A stretch of DNA of 64,000 nt from Pratylenchus scribneri (Eukaryota > Nematoda > Chromadorea > Rhabditida > Pratylenchidae). The DNA lies in the NCBI GenBank assembly GCA_030063045.1, contig JAQSEB010000058.1:1488001-1552000 (forward strand), in the 5' to 3' direction. The translations under genes were made by a program, and so were the position numbers. Shown in pieces: positions 24,614 to 48,271 of the stretch. The stretch's first letter is position 1; each line of letters begins with the position of its first letter. Under the pieces are notes generated by a model that did not search any database, was not told the origin of the DNA, and saw only the letters and a list, made by a program, of their open reading frames with translations.

Positions 24614-25050
24614 AAAATTTAAATCAAAGAAATTTTTATATCATTTTATAGCCTAGAATCTGCCCTTTAATTTGATATAAAATTTATTTAATTTGGCCAA
24701 TTTATTCCCAAGTTATGGCCCAAAAATCCAGTGTATTTCCCTTTGGATTCCGTTGATTTTTGCCTATTAAATTTTATATTTTTATTTAAATCAAAGAAAT
24801 TTTTATAAATTTTATAGCCCAGAATCTGCCCTTTAATATGATATAAAATTTATTTAATTTGGCCAATTTATTCCCAAGTTATGGCCCAAAAATCCAGTGT
24901 ATTTCCCTTTGGATTCCGTTGATTTTTGCCTATTAAATTTTATATTTTTATTTAAATCAAAGAAATTTTTATATCATTTTATAGCCCAGAATCTGCCCTT
25001 TAATTTGATATAAAATTTATTTAATTTGGCTAATTTATTCCAGAGTTATT
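24614..25050 (+). repeat. left satellite-like tandem array, unit about 166-167 bp, about 2.6 copies
   Basis: AAATCAAAG restarts at 24621, 24788 and 24954, and each unit contains TTTATAGCC, CTGCCCTTTAATTTGATA and AATTTGGCCAATTTATTCC. The reverse complement of this unit makes up the array at 26868-27510. Confidence 0.9.
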
Positions 25051-25124
25051 GCCCAAAAATGCTGAGCACAATTCTTCCAATTGCCCTTTCATCCTTAAAT
25101 ACAAGAAATTAAGTTCACCGTCCA

Positions 25125-25566
25125 GTGATTCGCCTAGCGCATTGGTAATGTGCTTGGGTGAAAGTGGCTCGGGTTCGATTCCCGGCCGGGGATTGTATTT
25201 TTCCCCCTGCTTCCTTGTTCGCATTGAAGTTATGTCGTTGCCTCTCATGAACCAATAGAGTTAATACACAACAGCCGAGTCCCGAGGGTCCTAGTGCCCT
25301 CCTCCGAAAGGAGTTTGGGGCGCTTAGGCGACTGTGGGCCTCTAGGTTTGGGTTCCTAGACGGATACCATGCGGCACTATATGTGTCGGCGGACATGGGC
25401 CGACGTCCCCATTGGAGCATGAGAGGTGTCGATGTTCCCGATTTGTGGCTTGGAAGTTAGGGCCATCTTCCCTAATCGACCAAGAGCTAGACGAATATAC
25501 TCAATGGAAGAACTGGCACAGTTACGCCGACATTGAGGAGCCCTCATTTTTAGCATTTTTTTTTTC
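25125..25566 (+). mobile_element. tRNA-derived SINE-like unit, left copy
   Basis: A tRNA-like head has an A-box match (TAGCGCATTGG, 25135-25145) and a B-box match (GGTTCGATTCC, 25172-25182) inside a CGGG/CCCG T-arm-like stem. A GC-richer body of about 350 bp follows, then ten T at 25556-25565, a Pol III terminator. The acceptor stem does not pair as in a working tRNA, so this is SINE-like and not a tRNA gene. Open frames across it are by-products. Confidence 0.75.
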
Positions 25567-25784
25567 AAATTAAAATCATTATGGAATTGGAAATTTGGAG
25601 AAAAAAATATGAAACAATGGATTTAATTTGTATTTTGCCTTCGTTTTTGCATATTTTTGCTTCATATTTCAGATGTTAATCATCGTAAGACATGGTGAAT
25701 AGACTCATTTGATGCGCAAGAGTGAATTTAGTATAAAAATTTCAAATCCAACTTATAATTGATAAAATCCCAAAAAGAATTGAG

Positions 25785-26210
25785 GAATATAAAGGGAAAT
25801 AGTTTTTGGCCATATCTTTGCTGGATGGCCATTTATCGGACTCGAAATTGAAATTTTACCTGTTAATTCTACCATTGCGCGTCGAATGAGCTATGGCCAA
25901 GTTATTTATACCGAAAGTTGGATTTAACCCTTAATCCTCCATAAAGCCTATTGGAATAAGGTGAAGTGGTTTTTTGGCCATATCTTTGCTGGATGGCCTT
26001 ATATTGGATTCGAAATGGAAATTTTGCCTGTTAATTCGACCATTGCGCGTCGAATGAGCTATGGCCAAGTTGTTTATACCGAAATTTGGATTTAACCCTT
26101 AATCCTCCATAAAGCCCATTGGAATAAAGTGAAGTGGTTTTTTGGCCATATCTTTGCTGGATGGCCATATATTGGATTCGAAATGGAAATTTTGCCTGTT
26201 AATTCGACCA
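25785..26210 (+). repeat. central tandem array of the palindrome, unit 168 bp, about 2.5 copies
   Basis: TTTTTGGCCATATCTTTGCT recurs with the GGCC at 25808, 25976 and 26144 (period 168). Units share ATTGCGCGTCGAATGAGC and AACCCTTAATCCTCCATAAA. Confidence 0.9.
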
Positions 26211-26364
26211 TTGCGCATCAAATGAGTCTATTCACCATGTCTTACGATGATTAACATCTGAAATATGAAGCAAAAATATGCAAAAACGAAGGCAAAATAC
26301 AAATTAAATCCATTGTTTCATATTTTTTTCTCCAAATTTCCAATTCCATAATGATTTTAATTTG

Positions 26365-26808
26365 AAAAAAAAAATGCTAAAAATGAGGGCTCCTCAATGT
26401 CGGCGTAACTGTGCCAGTTCTTCCATTGAGTATATTCGTCTAGCTCTTGGTCGATTAGGGAAGATGGCCCTAACTTCCAAGCCACAAATCGGGAACATCG
26501 ACACCTCTCATGCTCCAATGGGGACGTCGGCCCATGTCCGCCGACAGGTATACTGTCGCATGGTATCCGTCTAGGAACCCAAACCTAGAGGCCCACAGTC
26601 GCCTAAGCGCCCCAAACTCCTTTCGGAGGAGGGCACTAGGACCCTCGGGACTCGGCTGTTGTGTATTAACTCTATTGGTTCATGAGAGGCAACGACATAA
26701 CTTCAATGCGAACAAGGAAGCAGGGGGAAAAATACAATCCCCGGCCGGGAATCGAACCCGAGCCACTTTCACCCAAGCACATTACCAATGCGCTAGGCGA
26801 ATCACTGG
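26365..26808 (-). mobile_element. tRNA-derived SINE-like unit, right (inverted) copy
   Basis: The inverted copy of 25125-25566, with its tRNA-like head on the outside (B box near 26752-26762, A box near 26789-26799) and its T-run terminator facing the palindrome centre. The two copies therefore point at each other. Confidence 0.75.
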
Positions 26809-26867
26809 ACGGTGAACTTAATTTCTTGTATTTAAGGATGAAAGGGCAATTGGAAGAATTGTGCTCA

Positions 26868-27510
26868 GCATTTTTGGGCCATAAATCGAGAATAAATTGG
26901 CCAAATTAGATAAATTTTATATCAAATTAAAGGGCAGATTCTGGGCTATAAAATGATATAAAAATTTCTTTGATTTAAATAAAATTATAAAATTTAATTG
27001 GCAAAAACACATGGATGAAATCCAAGGGAAGTGGACGGCATTTTTGGGCCATAAATCGAGAATAAATTGGCCAAATTAAATAAATTTTATATCAAATTAA
27101 AGGGCAGATTCTGGGCTATAAAATGATATAAAAATTTCTTTGATTTAAATAAAATTATAAAATTTAATTGGCAAAAACACATGGATGAAATCCAAGGGAA
27201 GTGGACGGCATTTTTGGGCCATAAATCGAGAATAAATTGGCCAAATTAAATAAATTTTATATCAAATTAAAGGGCAGATTCTGGGCTATAAAATGATATA
27301 AAAATTTCTTTGATTTAAATAAAATTATAAAATTTAATTGGCAAAAACACATGGATGAAATCCAAGGGAAGTGGACGGCATTTTTGGGCCATAAATCGAG
27401 AATAAATTGGCCAAATTAAATAAATTTTATATCAAATTAAAGGGCAGATTCTGGGCTATAAAATGATATAAAAATTTCTTTGATTTAAATAAAATTATAA
27501 AATTTAATCG
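26868..27510 (-). repeat. right satellite-like tandem array, unit 170 bp, about 3.8 copies
   Basis: GCATTTTTGGGCCATAAATC restarts at 26868, 27038, 27208 and 27378, an exact 170-bp period. It is the inverted counterpart of the left array, with the extra segment CACATGGATGAAATCC in each unit. Confidence 0.92.
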
Positions 27511-27940
27511 TAGCTTATAAATTTTAATTCCTACCAAAAATCATTTAATTAAATATAATAAATCTTTTTTTAAAAAATAATATTTTATTCCATAATAAAA
27601 TTATTCAAAAAAAAATGCTAGTCAGAATAATAAAGGGAATGAGGGGAAAAGAAGAGGAGGTTTTTTCTTCCAATTCACAACCAAATCTATGAATGGGGAT
27701 TTTGGATAAAATTTGTTGGATTATTTGAAAAATGCGAATTCAAATCAAAAATAATGGAATTTGGTGAATAAATGAAAAGTTCGGAATTATGGTATAAAGC
27801 AGCACAAAAAGGGGGATGATAAAATAATGAATAATGATAGAGGGGGGAATTAGCCAAAAGGCATTGTCTTCTATTCTATTTTTTTGATTGATTTCATCAA
27901 ATTTTGATGCCAAGTCAATTCATCCAATAAAATAATATTT
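27511..27940. other. sequence between the palindrome and the afadin stop codon
   Basis: AT-rich; probably afadin 3' UTR. A 14-bp sequence TTATAAATTTTAAT at 27515-27528 also occurs at 24578-24591, just outside the other end of the repeat block, but it is low in complexity. Confidence 0.45.
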
Positions 27941-40383
<12,443 letters not shown>

Positions 40384-40646
40384 TTTAATGATGAAATAAT
40401 TTATGAGGTATATTTAATAAGTTAAGATGTGAATGAAATTCAAAAATTAATTAAGGCCTCGAGATCCTACTAAAATAACTTCTGAAATTTGTATTTTGAT
40501 TAAAGTATAATAATAATAAAAGATATTCAATAATTAAATTATTAATAAAATTTTAAAAGTGAATCATTATTTATGGGTCAAATTATTTATTCATATATAA
40601 AATTGAATATAATTAAATTAGTGCACATGAACTGAACATGGATGGA

Positions 40647-42044
40647 TTATTTAAAAATGGGATCTTCATTTTGGAAATATTTTCGTCGGCATCCGGGTAT
40701 TTTAATGTCTCGATTTCGTTGATTGACCGCATCCCTTGCCTGTTCCAACCATCCAATTTGATCTTCTTCCACAATTCGGGAAACGCCCAATTTTCTCAAT
40801 GAATCTGAAATTGAAATATTTTATAGGATTGATCTGAAAATGCTAACCGAAAAAAACACTGCTCAATTCAGGCGGCATTAATTTGCGATTTGAACGAGTA
40901 TTATTTTGTCCTTCAGCCAAAATATGATAGCGAGAAAGAAATTCCGGATTGAAAAGTGTATCGGCCACTGCACGACCACAATAGCTGGGATTGTGTAAAA
41001 ACATTGAAATGTCCAATTTTTGTAGCACTCTCTCAGTAATATCCTCATTTTTATACATCTAAAAAATATTTTCTTTAATAATTTGCAATTCCCATTAATA
41101 ACTTACAATTCGGGTGGTAACATCATCTCGACTAATTCGAACCGATCGCACCAATTCGTCCTTTTCCAAATCACAAATTGAAACGATTTTATTGGATTCA
41201 TTCAAAATCTTCAAATAAAATTTTTTTTTTTTTTTTTGAAAAATGATGAAACCTTGAAAAAATATCTCAAACGCCGTTTTTCATTATCCTGCTTTATTCG
41301 CCGCAATGCAACTCTTTTTGTTTCGTCTGGAATTGTTTTGATGAGAGTTCTTTGTGATGAATTTCGAGCGTGTTGGCCTTTTAAAGAATTCACATCTTCT
41401 GCGAGTTTATCCAGCGAGTCCATTATTTCATCCTTAAATTGTGATTTAAATTATATGATAATTTATTCCAAAACCATATATTCCTCATCTCTGTTGCTTT
41501 CTTCTCTTCTCGCCAGTTGAGGTTTTTTCGATGGTGATGCGAAATCATTTTGCAAATCACCAATTTGTTTAGGGAAATTTATGACAGTATTATGCGGGGC
41601 CATTCTGAGTGAGAATTTGTTTTATTAAATATTTGAGTGAGAGAGATCAAACCTTTTAACCAATCTCAAAACATCATTGCAAGCTTTTTCTGGCAATTCA
41701 TAGGTATCAGCAATGGAAAATAATTCGTTGCAAAAATTTTTAACGCTGATCCTTGAGCCTTCAAACATTGGTTGATCATCATCATCATCCGGCAATAAAT
41801 AGTGATTATCAATCGCGGAAGTCCCCTCTCCTTCTTTTCCAATCAAATTCTGTTGTTGACCTTCTTTTTGTTTTTCTGCATTATTTTGTTCTTGATGACT
41901 TTCTTTTGAGATTTCTGCTGAAGATTGTTTCCCGTTGTTTTGTGAATTTGTCGCATTGTTGATTTCTTCCACAGATTGTATTACTTCTTCTGGCTTGCGT
42001 CTTTTACATGATCGCGTTGTCATTGACATTGAAGGACTTGACAT
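40647..42044 (-). CDS. unrecognised 390-aa protein, probably nuclear
   Basis: Six exons (42044-41653, 41604-41475, 41432-41253, 41208-41107, 41058-40848, 40804-40647) sum to 1173 bases. The N-terminus has a bipartite-like basic signal (RSCKRRKPEE), followed by Gln/Glu/Asn-rich disordered sequence with a DDDDD run, then a helical piece (NELFSIADTYELPEKACNDV). The middle has a charged coiled-coil-like helix (MDSLDKLAEDVNSLKGQ). The C-terminal 130 residues look like a folded domain: CDLEKDELVRSVRISRDDV, ITERVLQKLDISMFL, NPSYCGRAVADTLFNPEF and GWLEQARDAVNQRNRDIKIP. That stretch vaguely recalls a BEN domain, but I cannot confirm it. Its stop lies 264 bases before the afadin start, so the two may be co-transcribed. 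Confidence 0.78.
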
Positions 42045-42688
42045 TTTTATTTTTTACTGTTTGTTGACCTAAAAAAAAATATTAAATTTTAATTATATAC
42101 AATATAAAAAGAAATGTCAGGCGGTTTTTTGGGTAGAATAAGGTTCCGGATGAGAGTTGGTAGGTGGGACTTCGATAATTAGCTAAAAATAAATTGAATG
42201 AATGAACAATGCGCGCTCGATGATTAAAATGAAAGGAAAGGAACGAAATGAAATACAAATTAGAAATCACCTTCAATCATTGATAAAGAAAAAAAGTTTG
42301 TTTACATTTGTTCTTAAGATTTATTATTAGTGTCCCTGTAATTTTTTTCAACGTTTTCATGCTTTCAAATTTCAATCAATTTAAAAATTTGCATATTTAG
42401 TTTCTATTCTAGTTAAACTGGTCTAATTCATTCAAAAAATAAACGTGCTTATAAATGAAAGAAGGAAGCTAAGCTATAAGCTAAGCTTGCTTTCGCCATT
42501 TTCTGTCCTAGTCTGTTTTATTTGGAAATAGAACTCAAAGTCCAAAGAACTCGTTCTCATATCCATTTTATTCCCGCCGGTGTCCACTCCAAATCCACAT
42601 ATATTTTAATATGGCATAAAAATAAACTTATTTTTACATCAATTTTAGCTTATTATTCACACAGTAGTATCACTGATTTTATACAAAA
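42045..42688. promoter_or_regulatory. divergent intergenic region between the 390-aa gene and hexokinase
   Basis: 644 bases between two head-to-head genes, so it should contain both promoters. A near-repeat AAGCTAAGCTATAAGCTAAGC lies at about 42467-42487. No other gene is seen. Confidence 0.5.
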
Positions 42689-45197
42689 ATGGAATCCACA
42701 ATTCGCACCAGCCAAGACAAACTCAATCACAACAATGTTTCTTCTGGTTCAGCCCGCGCCCCATTAAGAGGTAAGAATAAAAAATATTTTTGAATGCATC
42801 TTTTGAGAAATTTGATTAAAGAATTTTAAAAATTTTAATCAGATGGTTAATGATGCAAAAATTAAAAAATCGTTCGCTTACCGGTAAACCACTAAAATTA
42901 ACCCACTCGTGGATTTGCTAAATTTGCAACGAAACATTTAAAAATTTGAATAAGGACAAAAAAGCAAAATATTTTATTATTAGCCCAACGTTCGGAAATG
43001 CAACCATCTAAAGAGAGTTTGGCCAAAAGAGGAAGGCAGGCCTCAATTAGTCATTCATCCACTTATTCACTGGACAAAATTCGGTAAAAATTAAATGTGA
43101 ACAATAATTTCATTATTTTAGTTCACTTCATGAACGCGCATCACATGGACTCCGATATTCAGACACGGTTGCCCCCTTAATAGATTAGCAAAAATTATTC
43201 CAATTTTAGGTCCAAGAAATTTGCAAACCACTCGTTCTTAATGACAATCAATTGCGGCAAATTATGGAAAGAATGGAGGAAAGTTTCAGCGAAGGATTAA
43301 ATCCAAATACTGGTTATTTTTTTTAATTAATTAAAAATAAATAATTCAGCCAAAACTGCATCCGTCAAAATGTTGCCCGCCTATATAAGGGCCGTCTCTG
43401 TGGGCGAAGAATGCGGCGAATATTTGGCCCTTGATTTAGGGGGTACCAATTTTCGGGTACTTTTAATTACGTTGGAGGGCGAAGGAAAAACTGGCATGAA
43501 GAGCAAAATTTTCCGCGTACCCGACCAAATCCAAAAAGGCACAGGGACTGCAGTAAGAATTAAATTTAATTGTAAAAATTAATTAAATTTACATCCCAGC
43601 TTTTCGACCATATTGCGGCATGTTTGGCCAAATTCATGGAGGAACATAATTTGAAGGGGAAAGAAAAACTGCCTCTTGGATTTACATTTTCATTTCCCTG
43701 TCGACAAGAAGGACTCACCTCTGCTTTCTTAGTCAATTGGACCAAAGGATTCAATGTAAATAATTAAGGAATATTCATTTAAAATTACTTTAAAATAGGC
43801 TTCCGGTGTAGTAAACGAAGACGTCGTTCAACTCCTTCGGCAAGCATGCATCCGGCGTGGAGATATTGACATTGATGTTGTGGCCGTATTGGTTCGAAAA
43901 TAATCAATAAAAAATAATTTTTAATTTTATTCATTTTTAAAGAACGACACAACTGGAACAGTTAATTTAACCAAAAATATCAAATTTTAGCAAATTTTAC
44001 AGATGTTGGCCTGCTCTTTCCTCGAAAAATATTGTTACATTGGAGTCATTGTTGGCACAGGTTTATTATATTTATTGTCGAATTCAAAAATGGAATTTTA
44101 GGCTGTAATGCATGTTATATGGAATCGCTTGACAAAATTCCAAAACTTCAGGGTAAAATTCATCCGGATAAAGGTAAAATAATACCACAATTTAACTCCT
44201 CTAATTTTTTATTTTAGATGGTCTTCCGGCTGAAATGTGCGTAAATACTGAATGGGGCGGTTTTGGAGATGATGGAAAATTGAATGATTTTTTGACAAAA
44301 TGGGACCAACAATTGGACGAATTCAGCATAAATCCGGGCAGACAGCGATTTGAGAAAACAATTTCGGGAATGTATATGGTTCGAATAAGAATAGAATATT
44401 TAAATAAATTAAAATTTAAAGGGTGAAATTGTTCGTTATGTTTTGGAGGATTTGACCAAACAAGGTGTCCTTTTCGGTGGCCAATTGGATCAAATAAAAG
44501 ATCCGGGTTGTTTTCCCACCAAACTCGTCTCTGACATTGAAAAGTAAATTTTTAATTAGTTTTATAAAAAATTATTTAAAAATAATTCCAGACAAATGCA
44601 AGATGATGATGAGGAAAATCCGTTCAATAAAATTGAAGAAATGCTCCAGGAAATTGGTCAATATTTCCAAAAATATACTTTTTTACAATTATTTTTAAGG
44701 TATTTGGAATGCAACTGCGATGGATTGCGCAAATGTCGCCTATGTTTGTTCATTGGTCAGCACTCGAGCAGGTTTTTAAAATAAAATAATTTTTGTCGAA
44801 AATTAAATTCCCATTTTCAGCCCATCTTTGTGCCTGTGGAATTGCCGCCCTCCTAAAACGGATGAAAAAAGAATTTGTGACCGTCGGCGTTGATGGTTCC
44901 GTCTATCGTTTTCACCCAACATTCAAAGATTTATTGGATTCAAAAATTGATGAACTCGTCGATGGGAAATACGAAGTGAGGAGGAATTTTATTAATAAAA
45001 TAGTGTATTTTCAGTTCATTTTGGTTTTGAGTGAGGATGGATCGGGAAAGGGTGCAGCGGTGGCCGCCGCGGTAGCAACAAGAATGAGCCGAATCACCCT
45101 AGAACATATCACAAATATGGAAGGGGAAAAAGCCGTAGAAACTGCTAAAAATGGAAGAAAAGAAGGTCAACCATCGCAGCCATCAAAAAATTCATAA
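42689..45197 (+). CDS. hxk: hexokinase
   Basis: Phosphorylates glucose to glucose-6-phosphate with ATP at the entry of glycolysis. Early exons (42689-42770, 42984-43083, 43122-43167, 43210-43312, then from 43350) join in phase. After about 76 residues of Ser/Arg-rich N-terminal extension the hexokinase fold begins (MLPAYIRAV). Visible motifs are the phosphate-1 loop [14 protein letters not shown], the sugar-binding LGFTFSFPC, catalytic Asp in VAVLNDTTGTML, the glycine-rich [23 protein letters not shown], and the C-terminal ATP-site block [20 protein letters not shown]. The size fits a single-unit (50-kDa class) hexokinase. The N-terminal extension contains basophilic kinase-type sites (KRGRQAS, RRSLHERAS), so regulation by phosphorylation is possible. 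It ends in a Lys/Gln/Ser-rich tail. Three or more C. elegans paralogues exist, so the exact orthologue is not set. Confidence 0.94.
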
Positions 45198-45526
45198 ATA
45201 GGCATTTTTATCCATTCATTCACATTCAAAATCCCCCAAATCCTTAAATTCCTAAAATCATCTATTCATTGTCCAATTCTCCAAAAATCTGCTCATAAAA
45301 TAGGTTGTATTTTTATTATCCTTTAATTCTAATTTGTATTCGCAAAAGTGCTAATCCTTAATTGTTTTTCTCACTTTTTTTATAGCTAATTTCACATATT
45401 GTGATAGATAATAAAATAACAATAATTTCAACGATGTCAAAATAATGCATTTTCTTTTTTATGCGAATTCATTTATTAGAAAAAAATATATTGAATTGAA
45501 TAAATCTATGGACGTAATGTTTTTAT
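45198..45526. other. hexokinase 3' flank
   Basis: AT-rich, probably 3' UTR and spacer up to the mobile element; no gene. Confidence 0.5.
45519..45526 (+). repeat. left 8-bp target-site duplication
   Basis: GTTTTTAT immediately outside the TAGAG terminus. Confidence 0.85.
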
Positions 45527-45530
45527 TAGA

Positions 45531-45729
45531 GTCCGGACCCGGGCCGGGCCCGGACCGGGTTTTACCCGGGCCCAGGCCCGGAACCCGGGTCATTTTGAAC
45601 AATCCCGGGTTTTCCTGGGTTACTGGGTTTACCCGGGCCCGGGTACCCGGCCCGGAAAAATTTTGAAAATAAACCCGGGTACCCGGGCCCGGCAAATCAG
45701 ACCCGGGCCCGGCCGAGTCTTTGACCCGG
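45531..45729 (+). repeat. left subterminal CCCGGG-rich array of the hAT element
   Basis: Repeated ACCCGGGCCCGG and CCCGGGTACCCGGGC motifs, many self-complementary, in otherwise AT-rich DNA. Open frames here encode only PGPG-type repeats and are not genes. Confidence 0.9.
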
Positions 45730-45765
45730 TTTTCGAATAAATTATAATAATTTTTTATTTGTTTA

Positions 45766-46073
45766 TATAGAATATTAGTTTATTGTTTATTCGTGTTCTC
45801 CCTTTTCATATTTGCTCCATTTAATATAACATTTATTTAAAACTGAATGAAAATGGGAACAGAAAATGGGACCAACTGGGAACGGGAACCAACTGAGGTG
45901 GAAATGCATCGGTATTTATATTGACAAATAAGTGGGGACAATCCATCAAATGAGGGAAAATCATAACGGGTATTACAATTTTTGGAGGGAATTGGAATTG
46001 TGCAAAGTAAACTACTATACGAATATTGCTTGAGGGGAATTGGTCGAGAATTGAACTCTTCGGGTCATTACAG
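45766..46073 (+). repeat. internal direct repeat, copy 1 (about 308 bp)
   Basis: Begins TATAGAATATTAGTTTAT and ends TTCGGGTCATTACAG; matches 48272-48597 in the same orientation apart from small indels. Confidence 0.92.
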
Positions 46074-46180
46074 CCTCCGGGGGTAGGGGAATTTTGGACC
46101 GCCAAAATTTACATAAATGAAGGGACCGAATGAACTCGGGCCTAATCATCGATTATTGCTGCTGCTGTTGTTGGTCGTTG

Positions 46181-46690
46181 TCATTTGGTGAAGTTTGCAA
46201 TTTTCAAAAAGCAATGGAGCAACTGTCCGCTTTCAAATCGGTTCCAATCCAATGATTTGAGCCAATTTGTAATTTCCGTTGGTTGTTGACAGATAACTGT
46301 TGATATGAACGATGTTGTCAATGGCACGAACTGGGCAAAAAGAGAATGTGGCCAATATTCTTGATTCAGTCTGATTCGTGCAGATTGGCATTGATGTTGT
46401 TGACCAAATGAAATCAAGGACATGATTTTGTTTTCGCTGCACCGATGTTGGAGTCGATGATGGGCAAATAATCGATGAGTTTGGCCGGGTCTCTCCGGGG
46501 GGGGGGGGGGGGGGTTGGAACAATAGAAAGGGGAAATGTCAAATTCAAGGATAGTGTCATTCATTATGTTTTCGTGCCTTCGTCTGATCAAAATGTGCCT
46601 AGTGGTCAATTCCATTTCATCCATCACTTCCATTTGCATTGTTCCGGCTTTCCAGTTTTGCTTGATTTGTCTCCGTAAATACGGATCCAC
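46181..46690 (-). pseudogene. captured or decayed coding fragment, possibly HECT-ligase-like
   Basis: The minus strand is open for 169 codons across the element interior. The part HILIRRRHENIMNDTILEF looks like the entry strand and helix of a HECT domain as in HERC-type ubiquitin ligases (x-x-I-x-R-R-x-x-x-x-x-D-T-L). Before it lies a Met/Glu-rich helix (GTMQMEVMDEMELTT) like the segment that precedes HECT domains. Downstream it reads through an 18-base C run (G on plus, 46497-46514) and ends with NWLKSLDWNRFESGQLLHCF. No HECT catalytic Cys region is present. The match is by eye only and may be wrong. Confidence 0.3.
46497..46514 (+). repeat. G18 homopolymer inside the hAT element
   Basis: Eighteen consecutive G. 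Confidence 0.95.
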
Positions 46691-48271
46691 ACTAATTCAT
46701 AGTCCAACAGCATGTCCCATTGGGATAATGATGCTTTCTCTTGATTTGGACTCAATTTGTTGCCAATTGCAACTTTTTATAAATTTCAATCTCTCGATCC
46801 GTGTTTGGCATCAATAAGATTTCTATTACTTGATCGAGTTTTGCTTATTCCGAAATGAGTTCGATTAAAAATATATTTCTTCCCTTACTTGTATTTTATA
46901 TTTTAAAATGTAATTTTCCTTTAGATATTTCCATTACTTGTATGGTGGCATAATATTATTTTGTTTCTTCATATTCTGTTATATGTCTTCTTTAGCCAAT
47001 ATTTTTTCTTTTCTAATTATTGATCGATTAATATTATTTGTTGAGATTTCTGAATTCCAAATTATTCATACTCCATAAAAATAGACCCCTTTGGCATTAT
47101 TATCGGATCAGTTTATCGTTTTCGGAAATAATAAATGCCGCTGTTATTGCTTCGGTTAATATGTAAGTTTATTTAAAGTTTGAAATTTTTCAGTACTAAT
47201 ATATGAGCAAGATAGTATTTTTGGTAATGTGGCCGTATAATTTTTGGCAAATGAGCATTTTCCATTGGTCGGGTTACATTTTGGAAATGAAATTCCTTCC
47301 TTTTCAGTTTCCCAAAAATTGTATATCTTTGGATCAATTTTTTATTATTCGATGTCCCATAATTTGCCATTTGTTAATATATTTCGGCATTCATTAACTC
47401 ACTTATTTTATTTTACCGACCATCCATTTATAATAAAAGAAAAAAAATTTTTTTAATATTATTTTATTCGCCGCTGTCCGGGCAATGAACTTAAAGTTTG
47501 GTGTTTCAGTATTTGAGGCAGCTGAATAAGCGCCTTTCCTTTTGCTTTGATATCCTTTTATATATTTTTATGAAAATTTGGCCGATATTTATAATTTATT
47601 ATTAGCCTGTATTATTTGAGTTTGGCCGAATAATATTTATATTTAGCCTAATTATTTGAATTTTGTCGATAATTGCTGTATCAGGCCGATTATTTATGAA
47701 ATTTCTAAAAATTGTTTGATTGGTTTGAATAGATGAGCAACCATTTTGGTTCGTGCATTCCTTTTCCAATATTTCAATGAAATTTTCCTTCGCTGAATGC
47801 CTTTAGGCATCATCCTCACGCCCACTCAGCAGCGGGTTTCGGGCCCTTTGTAACCCAGTGCGAGGGAAGGAGTTTTGCTTTTTATCGCCCTCGGTCTTTT
47901 TCATATTTTGCATCAGGATGATGTGTTTAGCAGCCAAATGTCTGCAGAAGAAAGCCATTTGTCCGGACTGTTTTTAGGCCAATAAATGTTGTTAACATTT
48001 TAATTGTGCTTTTTTAAAATTTATTTCCATAATATGCATATGCAATGCTTTAACTATTCAATTATTTCGAATTCGAATAAGCACAATTTTAGTCCGAAAT
48101 CGACAAATATATTTACTACTTCTTCCACAAATTTGGTTTGCCATTAAAGGAGGCAATGAAGGTATTTTGTAGTGGAATTTTGGGAAAAGGGCATCTCGGT
48201 TAAGCGAGAAATAGCAAAAGGTTTTTTTAGAAAGGAAAGATGGAGCGAAAAGGGTCGGTTGAGCCCCCAAT

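Larger units (their letters stand above)
25055..26882. repeat. large palindrome: about 670-bp inverted arms around a 490-bp centre
   Basis: The sequence 25055-25722, starting AAAAATGCTGAGCACAATTC and ending GACTCATTTGATGCGCAA, recurs inverted at about 26211-26882. The arms are nearly identical except for a short patch (25371-25388 against 26541-26558). Each arm contains one complete SINE-like unit. Confidence 0.92.

Noticed and set aside
25127..25200. A genuine tRNA gene
   Set aside because: A and B boxes are present but the 5' and 3' acceptor strands do not pair and no proper anticodon arm is visible.
25030..25568. Overlapping minus-strand frames (and their mirror copies at 26362-26909)
   Set aside because: They are read-through of the SINE-like units and their identical inverted copies. 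The RPGIEPE and AGNRTRA sequences are the known by-product of translating a tRNA-like B box.
24578..27528. 14-bp TTATAAATTTTAAT direct repeat as a target duplication for the whole palindrome block
   Set aside because: The word is low complexity in AT-rich DNA and the sequences just inside the two copies are not inverted repeats.
45445..45695. Open frames on both strands through the CCCGGG array, giving PGPG-type repeats
   Set aside because: They are translations of the subterminal repeat of the hAT element, with no splice or start context.
47808..47926. Hairpin ATCATCCT/AGGATGAT with a GC-richer loop as a structured RNA
   Set aside because: The stem is only about 8-9 bp over a 100-base loop, with no recognised RNA family features.
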